A DNA stretch of 55,690 bases from an uncultured Roseburia sp. (GTDB taxonomy: Bacteria; Bacillota; Clostridia; Lachnospirales; Lachnospiraceae). The position numbers were made by a program, and so were the translations under genes. The notes below the pieces were generated by a model that was given only the letters and a program-made list of their open reading frames with translations, was not told the DNA's origin and did no database searches. Numbering within the stretch: the first letter of the stretch is position 1; each line of letters starts with the position of its first letter. Of the stretch, positions 25,955-33,504 are shown piece after piece. The stretch covers positions 1-55,690 of the forward strand of contig CAMUHN010000014.1 in assembly GCA_947088675.1 (NCBI GenBank). The letters are read 5' to 3'.

Positions 25955-27460
25955 TTATTTCTGTGAAAGGATACCATCAGCCAGCCAACCGGCATTGAAT
26001 TCTCCTGCTGCAATCACGTCCCATGTTTTTCTGTTTTCCTGCCAATCGGCCGATTCCACCAGATCTTTTAACGCACAAAACGCAGAATTCCCCATAGCGT
26101 ACAAACGACAGTACGGTTTGATCTGCATTTTGCTCTCCCTCGCCAAAGAAAAAAATTCCTCCACCCCGGACCCCGAAAAAAACGCAATCTTATTCAAGCT
26201 GTCCGCCTGCTCAAAACAGGATGCCCGGACGCCTCTTACATCATAGACCGGAACCACTGTATACGGAATTTCAGATGCGGCAAGCGTCCCCGTCAAAGTT
26301 TCACAGCTTCTCATAGCGGCCGGAAATAAAATCTTTCTGGAAGAGCAGGTTTTTGCAAATTCCCGGAGAAAGGAAACCCGGTCGGCATGTTCCGGTATAA
26401 AATCCGCATGTATCCCATGTATGCGCAGCGCCTGCCCTGTCCCTTCCCCGATCACCGCAAACCGAAGACGGGACAGCGTCCTGATATCCAGGCCGCTTTC
26501 CGTAAAAGCTTCAAAAAAAAGCGCAACAGCCGGTCTGCTGGCAAAAAATACCCAGTCATATTCCGCAATTCGGCCCATTTCTTTCATGAGCTGCTGATAT
26601 CCGGGCAGCTTTACGGTCTTAAGCTCGGATAAAGCGATCGCGCTTCCTCCGGCCGATTCAATTGCATTTCCGACTTTTTGATTGGTCTCTGCCGTACCGG
26701 TCAGGCCGACAGGCATCTCACGTTTCTTTTGTGAAACGCCAAAGGAAAAACCAGCCGTCTCCCCGATTACGATTACTGCAGGAGATGTAAGCTTTTCCTC
26801 CTTTGCTTTCGCAGCAATTTCGGAAAGCGTCCCCCGCACCGTGCGCGCCCGCAATGTTGCGCCGTCAGATATAACCGCAGCCGGCGTCTGTTTGCTTTTT
26901 CCGTACAGCATCAGCTGTTCCGCTATGATTTTAAGGTTTGCCATTCCCATCAGAAAAATCAGTGTGCCGTCTAATTTTGCATAGAGATCAAACGGCGCCT
27001 CGCGCAGCTCGCCGTTTTCTCTGCAATGTCCTGCGATCACATGAAAGCTGCTGCTTACCCCTCTGTGCGTCGCCGGAATGCCCGCCAGTTCCGGAACGGC
27101 TATCGCGGATGTTACGCCCGGTATTACCTCCACCGGAATCTGCTGCGCTAAAAGCGATTGTGCCTCCTCGCCGCCGCGGCCAAATACAAATGCGTCGCCG
27201 CCTTTTAAGCGCACCACTTTCTTATACTGTTTCGCATATTCTGCCAGAATACGGTTGATCTCTTCCTGTTTTACCGCATGGCCGGCCGGATCTTTGCCGA
27301 CACAGACAAAACGCGTGCCCGGTTTTGCGAAAGACAACAATTCTTCTGCAATCAGCCTGTCATAGACAATGACGTCGCAGTCTCTGATCTGCTCCAGTCC
27401 TTTTACCGTGATCAGGGATGCGTCCCCCGGCCCGGCGCCGACTAAGATTACTTTCCCCAT
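25955..27460 (-). CDS. cobA-hemD: Fused uroporphyrinogen-III C-methyltransferase / uroporphyrinogen-III synthase
   Basis: A 501-residue bifunctional enzyme. Residues 1-240 are the SAM-dependent methyltransferase (CobA/SUMT): VGAGPGDASLITVKGLE, CDVIVYDRL, VRLKGGDAFVFGRGGEE and PGVTSAIAVPELAGIPATHRG. Residues about 250-500 are a HemD-type synthase (ALSELKTVKLPGYQ, WVFFASRPAVALFFEAF, FAVIGEGTGQAL, IAFFSGSGVEEFFSLA). Together they convert hydroxymethylbilane to precorrin-2, committing the pathway to siroheme, cobalamin or F430-like products rather than protoheme. The start overlaps the hemC stop by 13 bases, indicating coupled translation. Confidence 0.93.
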   Translation of the reverse strand: MGKVILVGAGPGDASLITVKGLEQIRDCDVIVYDRLIAEELLSFAKPGTRFVCVGKDPAGHAVKQEEINRILAEYAKQYKKVVRLKGGDAFVFGRGGEEAQSLLAQQIPVEVIPGVTSAIAVPELAGIPATHRGVSSSFHVIAGHCRENGELREAPFDLYAKLDGTLIFLMGMANLKIIAEQLMLYGKSKQTPAAVISDGATLRARTVRGTLSEIAAKAKEEKLTSPAVIVIGETAGFSFGVSQKKREMPVGLTGTAETNQKVGNAIESAGGSAIALSELKTVKLPGYQQLMKEMGRIAEYDWVFFASRPAVALFFEAFTESGLDIRTLSRLRFAVIGEGTGQALRIHGIHADFIPEHADRVSFLREFAKTCSSRKILFPAAMRSCETLTGTLAASEIPYTVVPVYDVRGVRASCFEQADSLNKIAFFSGSGVEEFFSLARESKMQIKPYCRLYAMGNSAFCALKDLVESADWQENRKTWDVIAAGEFNAGWLADGILSQK

Positions 27461-28413
27461 ACAGCCTCCCTGTCCGCAAGCGGCGCCGTCTTTCTTTTTT
27501 TTATTATCTCGCCGAAAACCTCCTGCATCAGCATCACTTCAATCTGAGATCGTTTCTTTTTCCTGCCCCCTGTGCTTTTTGACATCAGGCAGCCGGGCAT
27601 AGAAAGCCCCGTCTTTGGCATTTTTCCTGTGATATCGGATTCGGAAAACTCTGTTATTTTTGCAAAGACGCCGACCGCTTCATGGCAGCCCGCCGAAAGC
27701 TTCCTTAGAATATTTCGTTCCGTATCCAGTTCCAGCGCCGTTTTTTCGTCTGTAATTTCACACAGAAAACGCTGGTCGTCCTGCGCGCGCCCTTCCACGG
27801 CAATGATTGCCTGTCCGCCGGCCGGCACCATATCCCACAGATCAAAAAAGGTATAACACAGATCTTCCTCCTGCAGCAGGTGAAGGCGGGAGAGTCCCGC
27901 AGCCGCAAGAAGAATGCCGTCATACTGTCCCTCCCTTAATTTATGCAGGCGCGTTGTCACATTTCCGCGCAGGCCGCAAAACGCAGCATTCGGATACAGT
28001 TTTGCGAACTGCGCTACCCGGCGGCTGCTTCCGGAACCGATCACTGCGCTTTTTGCAGATGCCATATCAAATCCCCGTTTTGTCACCAGCACATCCCTGG
28101 CGTCCCCGCGTTCTAATACACTTACAATAGCAAGCCCCCCGCGCAGTTCCATCGGCATATCCTTTGCGGAATGCACGGCATAATCAATTGTCCCGTCCTG
28201 GATCGCCTTCTCTAGTTCCGTGATAAATACGCCTTTGCCGCCAAACTCCGAAAGCGGCCTGTCTAAAATACGGTCTCCTGTCGTCTTTAGAATTACCTTT
28301 TCACATTCTATCGCCGGATATTTTTTCTTCACTGCCGCAATCCACAGATCTGTCTGCGCCTGTGCAAGACGACTCCCCCTCGTGCCAATTCTGATCTTTT
28401 TCGGTATCTGCAA
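27448..28413 (-). CDS. hemC: Hydroxymethylbilane synthase (porphobilinogen deaminase)
   Basis: The enzyme polymerises four porphobilinogens. IRIGTRGSRLAQAQT is the conserved N-terminus, SAKDMPM and IGSGSSRRVAQF follow, LAAAGLSRL is the late core, and LSAGCHEAVGVF holds the cofactor-binding Cys. No ATG stands directly before the conserved start: TTG at 28413 gives a normal N-terminus and is my choice; ATG at 28461 adds 16 basic residues and lacks a clear ribosome site. Either way the gene begins inside the previous gene. The C-terminus has an extra basic tail of about 60 residues beyond the usual end. Confidence 0.88.
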   Translation of the reverse strand: MQIPKKIRIGTRGSRLAQAQTDLWIAAVKKKYPAIECEKVILKTTGDRILDRPLSEFGGKGVFITELEKAIQDGTIDYAVHSAKDMPMELRGGLAIVSVLERGDARDVLVTKRGFDMASAKSAVIGSGSSRRVAQFAKLYPNAAFCGLRGNVTTRLHKLREGQYDGILLAAAGLSRLHLLQEEDLCYTFFDLWDMVPAGGQAIIAVEGRAQDDQRFLCEITDEKTALELDTERNILRKLSAGCHEAVGVFAKITEFSESDITGKMPKTGLSMPGCLMSKSTGGRKKKRSQIEVMLMQEVFGEIIKKRKTAPLADREAVWGK

Positions 28414-29014
28414 AATAATCCGCCACTTCCTTTTCCGTAATCTCTTCCCCTGCAAGGACATCCGTAAGCATTTTATGAAAAATCCGCTTTCTCTGTTCCC
28501 GGTCATCTACACTGCGCAAAACCTCTTCCCGGTACATTCCCATTATCTTAGCTGCTCTCCCATAAGAATCAGGTACTGCCGCTTCCAGTTTTCTCCGGAT
28601 AAAAGCTGCCAGCGCCGGACTGCTGCCGCCTGTTGAGACAGATACCACTACCTCGCCCTTTCGAATCAATGCGGGAAAATAAAATGTACACAGCTCTTTG
28701 TCATCCACAACGTTTACCGGTATCTTTTGCTTTTTACAGAGTTCTGAAACATGCCGGTTTACTTCTCTTTGACTGGACGCCGCTACCACAGCCGCGGCGC
28801 CGTCGATATCATGCTCACAAAATTCCCGCTGAATCAGAGTGATTTTTCCTGCATTTTTCCACTGTGTCATCCGAGTGCAGACTTCGGGGGCAATTACCGT
28901 TATCGCTGCGCCAAATTCCAATAACTGCCCGACTTTTCCGGCAGCAATGCTCCCGCCGCCGACAACAACGCAATGTTTTCTTTCCATATTAATATAAAGT
29001 GGAAAATATGCCAT
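28301..29014 (-). CDS. Precorrin-2 dehydrogenase / siroheme synthase domain protein
   Basis: A 237-residue NAD-dependent enzyme (Met8p/CysG N-terminal type) that makes sirohydrochlorin from precorrin-2 and may insert iron. YFPLYINMERKHCVVVGGGSIAAGKVGQLL is the Rossmann start (bases near 29010-28925) and VSVSTGGSSPALAAFIRRKL is the conserved family motif. ATG at 29014 is preferred: GGGGGAG lies 5 bases upstream. The normal domain seems to end near ADYFADTEKD; the final ~30 residues are read through the conserved start of hemC in another frame, which suggests that an ancestral stop has been lost. The tetrapyrrole operon begins here; hemA and hemB are not in the window. Confidence 0.88.
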   Translation of the reverse strand: MAYFPLYINMERKHCVVVGGGSIAAGKVGQLLEFGAAITVIAPEVCTRMTQWKNAGKITLIQREFCEHDIDGAAAVVAASSQREVNRHVSELCKKQKIPVNVVDDKELCTFYFPALIRKGEVVVSVSTGGSSPALAAFIRRKLEAAVPDSYGRAAKIMGMYREEVLRSVDDREQRKRIFHKMLTDVLAGEEITEKEVADYFADTEKDQNWHEGESSCTGADRSVDCGSEEKISGDRM

Positions 29015-29086
29015 TTTTCTCCCCCGCTCCAAACCCATACCTTTTCTTCTCCAGGCAGGCGTTTATTAAAAATCCCGCGAACAAAT

Positions 29087-30727
29087 TTATTTTATCATTG
29101 GATAGCGGCCGTGTAAAGACAATCCTCCAAACATATTTCCGTCTATATTTCCTTTTCCTCCTGCGCCGTCATTGCCCTGAACGCCCATGGCCTTAAGATC
29201 AACGGAAGAAGCATCCACAAGAAGCGTATTTTCGTCTCTTTCCCCGTCAGAGGGCGGGATTTCACCTTTTAACTGCTTTGCCACACTTTCAGAGCGAAGC
29301 AGTACAAAAGCTTTCAACAGATCAGCCGCAGTTACAAATTCTTCATAACTGTAAAATGCCGTCGCGTCTTTTTTCACATACGGTGCAATCAGCGCTGTTA
29401 TTTTTGACAGCGTCGCTGTAAACTGTCCGCTGTCCACATAGTCCTCCACGATCTGCTTCAGATAATCGTGATAAATCTTCCTGTATTCCCCGTTCTCCAT
29501 CAGCTTTCCAAACAGGGGCCGCTCCTTTAACAATCCCTCTTCCATCGGCGTATCAATGGCGCCATTGACCGCCTCGTCAGCATCCCTGCACTGAAAACCT
29601 CCAAATGCCAGATTTAAATCCCAGGGCAATATCGTAAGCTTCCCGTTATCCTCGTAGAGATAATAGTTGTGTTTTAAATTGCTGTAATAACTGTCCAGAT
29701 TGACAAGAAATGTCTGTGCTGCAAAATAGCGGAGACATGCGTCTACATCAATATATTTTTCCAGTTCCTGTGCATCGGATAACTTTTTTAACGCAGTTAT
29801 GACACGTTTCTTATCCCCGTCGGTCGGATCAAACACGGCGTTGTCGAAAATATCGCGATAGCTGCTGATTGCGTCGTCCGTATACTTAAGATCGGCTCCG
29901 CCGCCAGACGCCCGCTCAAAATCTCTTACACCCCCTCCAAAATTTTGCTCCGGCGGCTGCGTTCTGTTTTCTCTTCCGAGAGGCTTCTCAAACGGCTCCT
30001 CCGCCGGCTCGAAAGCTTTCTGCATTTCTGCTTCTCCCGGCGTCTTAATCATACCGCCGTCAACAGGCGGCATTTTATCCCTCCCGCCGCCTCCAAACGA
30101 TACGCTCTCCGGTTTATACAGCTGCCCGCTTCCGGCATACGCTCTCTGTAAAAAAGAATCCTCCACTGCTTCTAACGCCAGATAACAGCCAAAATCCTCA
30201 CCGTTAATCCGGATATCTGCAAATGCATAGTACGGAACTGTTACCCCGATTGCACGAAAAATATCATATGCCATATACTCTTTGACATAGGTGGCGTCAC
30301 AAAACAGGTTATTAAGTACAAGTTTATCCAGTCCGTTCCATGTCTTATTGCTGTCATAGTGATCAAACTCCAGCTTAAAACTGTACCGGTTCGAATCGCC
30401 GGATGCCACCTGGCTTAAACTTGTATTTCCTTTTGTGCGCACCGCAAGATCTGTATACAGAGTCCCGTTGATCCGCACATCACACGGCTTATATTCCTCG
30501 TCGAGCGGATTTGCAAGCATATCCTCCCAGTCCTCCACGGCCAGTTCAATGTCCACTTGCAAAATTTCAAACTGGTCAAACATTTCCTCATAAGGCAGTT
30601 TTGCCTGATACGACATTGCTTTTACAAACTTCTCATTCCCTGAGAGATAATACAACAGCGACGCAAATAAAACTGCTGCGGCCAGTGTAACCGCAACTAT
30701 CATATTAAAATATTTACTGGTACTCAT
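29087..30727 (-). CDS. CotH-like kinase, membrane-anchored
   Basis: A 546-residue protein with an N-terminal anchor (about residues 9-28) and a large extracytoplasmic domain. CotH features: AVRTKGNTSL (about 97-106), YSFKLEFDHYD, NGLDKLVLNNLFCDATYVKEYMAYDIFRAIGV, and LTILPWDLNLAFGGF, where the metal-binding Asp is kept; many relatives read PWDLD, so the second acidic residue is Asn here. A low-complexity Gly/Pro/Glu insert lies at about 225-290, and the tail is Gly-rich. CotH of Bacillus is an atypical protein kinase acting on spore coat proteins. The ATG overlaps the DUF4956 stop by 4 bases, so translation is coupled. Target unknown. Confidence 0.85.
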   Translation of the reverse strand: MSTSKYFNMIVAVTLAAAVLFASLLYYLSGNEKFVKAMSYQAKLPYEEMFDQFEILQVDIELAVEDWEDMLANPLDEEYKPCDVRINGTLYTDLAVRTKGNTSLSQVASGDSNRYSFKLEFDHYDSNKTWNGLDKLVLNNLFCDATYVKEYMAYDIFRAIGVTVPYYAFADIRINGEDFGCYLALEAVEDSFLQRAYAGSGQLYKPESVSFGGGGRDKMPPVDGGMIKTPGEAEMQKAFEPAEEPFEKPLGRENRTQPPEQNFGGGVRDFERASGGGADLKYTDDAISSYRDIFDNAVFDPTDGDKKRVITALKKLSDAQELEKYIDVDACLRYFAAQTFLVNLDSYYSNLKHNYYLYEDNGKLTILPWDLNLAFGGFQCRDADEAVNGAIDTPMEEGLLKERPLFGKLMENGEYRKIYHDYLKQIVEDYVDSGQFTATLSKITALIAPYVKKDATAFYSYEEFVTAADLLKAFVLLRSESVAKQLKGEIPPSDGERDENTLLVDASSVDLKAMGVQGNDGAGGKGNIDGNMFGGLSLHGRYPMIK

Positions 30728-31395
30728 GACATATAATCTCCGTTGTAGCTGACTAACACGGCGCTCACAACACCGGTAAGATCTGAAATCCGGTTGACAA
30801 AGTCACAATCCCCGTTTTTTAAGCGCACCTCATATGTCATTTCAATGGCGCCTTTGGACACGGTTTTTGATTTCAACACCTGTTTTTTCACATTCTGGCG
30901 AAGCAGATCAGATGATTGCCGCTCACCGTCCGTTCCGCTGCAATGAATAATCATAATATAGGGATGGTCGCTTGTTCTGCGATTGACGAAAATCCATAAA
31001 ATAAGACCGATAAACAGGGATCCAAAGACAGCCAGCGGAATTAATCCGGCTCCAAGTACAATGCCGACGGCAATGGCCCAGAATAAAAAAGATATATCCA
31101 TCGGCTCTTTGATCGCCGTCCGAAAGCGCACGATGGAGAGTGCGCCTACCATACCAAGAGAAAGTACGATATTTGAAGTGACCGCAAGTATTACAAGTGT
31201 CGTAATCATTGACATGCTCATCAGAGAAACACCAAAACCGGCAGAATACATGACGCCGTTATATATTTTCTTATACACAAAAAAGATAAACAAGCCAAGT
31301 ACAAAAGAAAGTGTAAGCGCAATTACAAAGTCCATCACGGCAAAATCTGCCGCTTTTTCCAAAAAAGACGATTTAAAAATATCCTGAAACGTCAT
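30724..31395 (-). CDS. DUF4956 membrane protein
   Basis: A 223-residue protein with about four membrane helices in its first half (FVIALTLSFVLGLFIFFVY, SMSMITTLVILAVTSNIVLSLGMVGALSIVRFRT, LFWAIAVGIVLGAGLIPLAVFGSLFIGLILWIFV) and a soluble ferredoxin-like C-terminal domain (YEVRLKNGDCDFVNRISDLTGVVSAVLVSYNGDY). The segment GALSIVRFRTAIKEP, a polar Arg-containing stretch inside the membrane part, is the DUF4956 hallmark. It lies between a VTC-domain gene (12 bases) and the CotH-like gene (4-base overlap); this trio recurs widely in bacteria to my knowledge. A transport or coupling role is inferred. Confidence 0.85.
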   Translation of the reverse strand: MTFQDIFKSSFLEKAADFAVMDFVIALTLSFVLGLFIFFVYKKIYNGVMYSAGFGVSLMSMSMITTLVILAVTSNIVLSLGMVGALSIVRFRTAIKEPMDISFLFWAIAVGIVLGAGLIPLAVFGSLFIGLILWIFVNRRTSDHPYIMIIHCSGTDGERQSSDLLRQNVKKQVLKSKTVSKGAIEMTYEVRLKNGDCDFVNRISDLTGVVSAVLVSYNGDYMS

Positions 31396-31407
31396 ACATA
31401 TCCTCCT

Positions 31408-32088
31408 CTATCCGTACATCCTGCACGCTGCATATTTGCTGAACGCCGTCGAAGAACGTCCCGGCACACGCACTGCTTTTTCCATAATCTCCGGCAAAAA
31501 TGCGTCATATTTAACCTCCATAATGATCACGCCGCACTCTGTCGGCGCAGTTCCATAATTTTCTGTAAACAGACAGTTATGATACAATCCTGTCCTGATC
31601 TCACTGTCAAATGTAATGCGTACATTTCCGGGCGCATACACATACGGCTCGCGCCGGTACTCAACCAATACTTTCGGTTTTAATAGCTGATAATGCATTT
31701 TTGCATACAGCTCCTGCAAAATCCGGTTATTTTTTAACCGCAAACAGCTTATTTCACCGTTACAGATGGAAGAAACCTCCTCCTTTGTCAAAGGCGCAGC
31801 CTGTTTCTCACAGAGACCATGCCGTTTGCTTTTTTTCTCAAGCCTGATATATTCCGTATTGTCGTTATAATACCGAATCCGGAACTTCTCCCTGTTTTCC
31901 ACTCCGTTTACTTTCTCACAAAGCGCTTTGTCATACAGATTGTCGAAGTACAGGCTATGTACCAGATACGTTCCGTCCGCACCCGCATGCGCGTCAGATT
32001 TCGCCAAAACGCGAAGTCTGCTCCTGATCACCAGATAATCTTCATAATTAATCCGATGCTTGTATTCATGTCTCATATACCATTCCAT
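31408..32088 (-). CDS. VTC-domain (polyphosphate polymerase-like) protein
   Basis: A 226-residue soluble protein of the VTC/triphosphate-tunnel class, the fold of the yeast Vtc4 polyphosphate polymerase. Tunnel-type residues are spread as expected: HEYKHRI near the start, REKFRIRYYN (Arg-x-Arg), IRLEKKSKRHG (Glu-x-Lys), KVLVEYRREPYVY, NVRITFDSEIRTG and the closing IIMEVKYDAFLP (Glu-x-Lys). There is no SPX domain or membrane helix. GGAAGGAGAGG precedes ATG 32088; ATG at 32076 is possible. First gene of the trio. Whether it makes polyphosphate or another product is unknown; the preserved tunnel residues argue that it is catalytic. Confidence 0.85.
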   Translation of the reverse strand: MEWYMRHEYKHRINYEDYLVIRSRLRVLAKSDAHAGADGTYLVHSLYFDNLYDKALCEKVNGVENREKFRIRYYNDNTEYIRLEKKSKRHGLCEKQAAPLTKEEVSSICNGEISCLRLKNNRILQELYAKMHYQLLKPKVLVEYRREPYVYAPGNVRITFDSEIRTGLYHNCLFTENYGTAPTECGVIIMEVKYDAFLPEIMEKAVRVPGRSSTAFSKYAACRMYG

Positions 32089-32274
32089 CCTCTCCTTCCT
32101 ATTTTAACTTTCCCATTGCGGCAACTTAAGTGCGCGCAGGGAATCTTTTACAAGAATAAACAGAATTTGTGACCATATTATGGAAAACCTGTGAGAAAAA
32201 ATTGAAAAACTGACAGAAAATAGAAAAAAATGAGAAAAAAAGCTAAAAATTCGGGTGATTTTTATCCAGATAAA

Positions 32275-32283
32275 TGTTATAAT
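32275..32283 (+). promoter_or_regulatory. Extended -10 promoter of the 83-residue gene
   Basis: TGTTATAAT is a perfect TGn-TATAAT element; no good -35 precedes it. The leader to the ATG at 32355 is about 65 bases and ends in a strong AAGGAGG site. Confidence 0.6.
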
Positions 32284-32354
32284 GTGTCTGTGAAAAAATC
32301 ATAAAATGATCGCTTTTGTAGATGAGGCAATCGAACAAATAAGGAGGATCACAT

Positions 32355-32606
32355 ATGGATCAGGAAAAAACAAAAAAAGCATTGCAGCAGATTGCACAGA
32401 AAGAAAACATAACTGTCGATGAAGTCATCAACAAAATCGGACTTGCGGTAGGAATTGCACTAAAAAGCAACATTCCGGAATTAAAATATTTCTGGAAACA
32501 CATACCGCCCGGGGACGGAGAAGATTCTCCGACAATTACTGACGTCATTGCATTTCTTGCACAGCGCTATGCAAACGATGCGCTTTCAGACAGAGAGGAA
32601 CACTAA
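32355..32606 (+). CDS. Small protein, resembles Spo0A C-terminal-domain annotated family
   Basis: An 83-residue acidic, helical protein behind AAGGAGG. The N-terminal ~40 residues (ALQQIAQKENITVDEVINKI) look like a helix-turn-helix of the 'IA....T..EV...' type; the middle has FWKHIPPGDGEDSPTITDVI. Short Lachnospiraceae proteins with FW..IP......P...VIAF.A are commonly annotated as sporulation initiation factor Spo0A C-terminal domain proteins, but without the response-regulator half. I make this link from memory and only moderately trust it. It stands alone, divergent from the VTC operon and convergent with the palindrome cluster. Confidence 0.65.
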   Translation: MDQEKTKKALQQIAQKENITVDEVINKIGLAVGIALKSNIPELKYFWKHIPPGDGEDSPTITDVIAFLAQRYANDALSDREEH

Positions 32607-32630
32607 ATTTCCATGCATTTCTTATCAAAT

Positions 32631-32980
32631 GCCGCAGCTGCGCTGCGGCTCATACGATGCGAACTTTAGAAGTCGAGAACGTTTACGTTCGAGGAACCGC
32701 AGGAGAAATCTGCAAATGCAGTTTCTCCTGTCGGATCAGGGCTTATTTGTGACGTTCCCGGCACAACATAGCCAACATGAACAAGTTCATGTGTGAAAAA
32801 TCAGCTATCGAGCTGATTTTTCACACTAACCCACATGTCACAGCTTTGCTGTGACTCAAATCCGCGCGGAGAATTCCCTGTTTTTGGGGATTCTCTGGTG
32901 TGAGACTTAGTTGTTCTTAGCGCGCGAACCTGTTTCGCGTTTTGCCCTCTGGCGTGAGCTTTAGAACTTCTTCTCACACT
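32631..32980. repeat. Palindrome mosaic: cluster of at least eight hairpins
   Basis: Consecutive inverted repeats fill this stretch: 32631-32649 (GCCGCAG/CTGCGGC), 32677-32690 (GAACGT/ACGTTC), 32701-32729 (13 pairs, one bulge), 32775-32792 (8 pairs, 2-base loop), 32791-32826 (16 perfect pairs, ATCG loop), 32837-32855 (8 pairs), 32861-32870 (TCCGCGCGGA), 32869-32895 (10 pairs, one wobble), and an outer GTGTGAGA (32898-32905)/TCTCACAC (32972-32979) enclosing smaller ones. TCACACTAA recurs at 32821 and 32974. The density far exceeds that of ordinary terminators. It looks like an inserted repeat element; the left part is intergenic, the right part supplies the end of the GNAT gene. Confidence 0.8.
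32791..32826. terminator. Perfect 16-bp hairpin, probable bidirectional terminator
   Basis: GTGTGAAAAATCAGCT and its exact complement flank ATCG. A/T runs lie within the stem ends rather than after it. It contains the stop codon of the GNAT gene (32801-32803) and lies downstream of the 83-residue gene, so it may end both transcripts. Confidence 0.55.
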
Positions 32981-33502
32981 AAGTTCCAGTTGACAGTCAT
33001 ACGGTTCTTCCTCGACATGCCTCTGGTTATATTCCATAGCCTCCACGCATCCCATTGCCTGATAAAACAGCTGGCTCTCTATTGCGGAATGAGCAGAAAT
33101 ATAGAGCTTTTCGGCGCCCATTTCCCGTGCCCACTCTTTTGCCTGCAAAAAGAGCTCTTTTCCGATTCCGTTCCCCCGCATGTCCTCCGAAACATGCAGG
33201 CTTGACAGATCCAGATAATTTTTCTGACTGCCAGTAAATTCCGCTTCCACAGATACGAATCCTTTTAAACGGTTATCACAAAATGCAGCGGATACAAATC
33301 CGCCGGTGGCCGCCGTATGTCTTAAACAGGAAACCAGCGTCCTGTAATCCTGCTCCGACCAGTCGTCGACAAACGGATCGCTTTTTACGACCCATTTTCC
33401 CTGTTCCTTTCGCACGCAGTCTGTTACAACCTGACGGCGGTTAAAATGCAAAAACAGTTCCCGCTGGATCTCGCTTTCCTGTAATGTTCTGCAGGTAATC
33501 AT
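32801..33502 (-). CDS. GNAT-family N-acetyltransferase with palindrome-derived tail
   Basis: A 233-residue protein. Residues 1-174 form a normal-length GNAT acetyltransferase: acetyl-CoA-binding motif A is LSSLHVSEDMRGNGIGKELFLQAKEWA, and motif B is KLYISAHSAIESQLFYQAMGC. After LEL (base 32981) the last 59 residues (to 32801) are read entirely from the palindrome cluster and are basic and Ser/Arg-rich, with no resemblance to the GNAT fold. I infer that the native 3' end was replaced by the repeat. The gene starts 2 bases after the trpB2 stop, so it is cotranscribed. Substrate unknown. Confidence 0.85.
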   Translation of the reverse strand: MITCRTLQESEIQRELFLHFNRRQVVTDCVRKEQGKWVVKSDPFVDDWSEQDYRTLVSCLRHTAATGGFVSAAFCDNRLKGFVSVEAEFTGSQKNYLDLSSLHVSEDMRGNGIGKELFLQAKEWAREMGAEKLYISAHSAIESQLFYQAMGCVEAMEYNQRHVEEEPYDCQLELSVRRSSKAHARGQNAKQVRALRTTKSHTRESPKTGNSPRGFESQQSCDMWVSVKNQLDS

Positions 33503-33504
33503 TG

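Noticed and set aside
32548-32796. Plus-strand frame of 82 codons running through the left part of the palindrome cluster
   Set aside because: It overlaps the end of the 83-residue gene, lacks a ribosome site and consists mostly of translated hairpins.
32631-32980. CRISPR array
   Set aside because: The repeats are palindromes of differing sequence and spacing, not identical repeats separated by equal spacers, and no cas genes are present.
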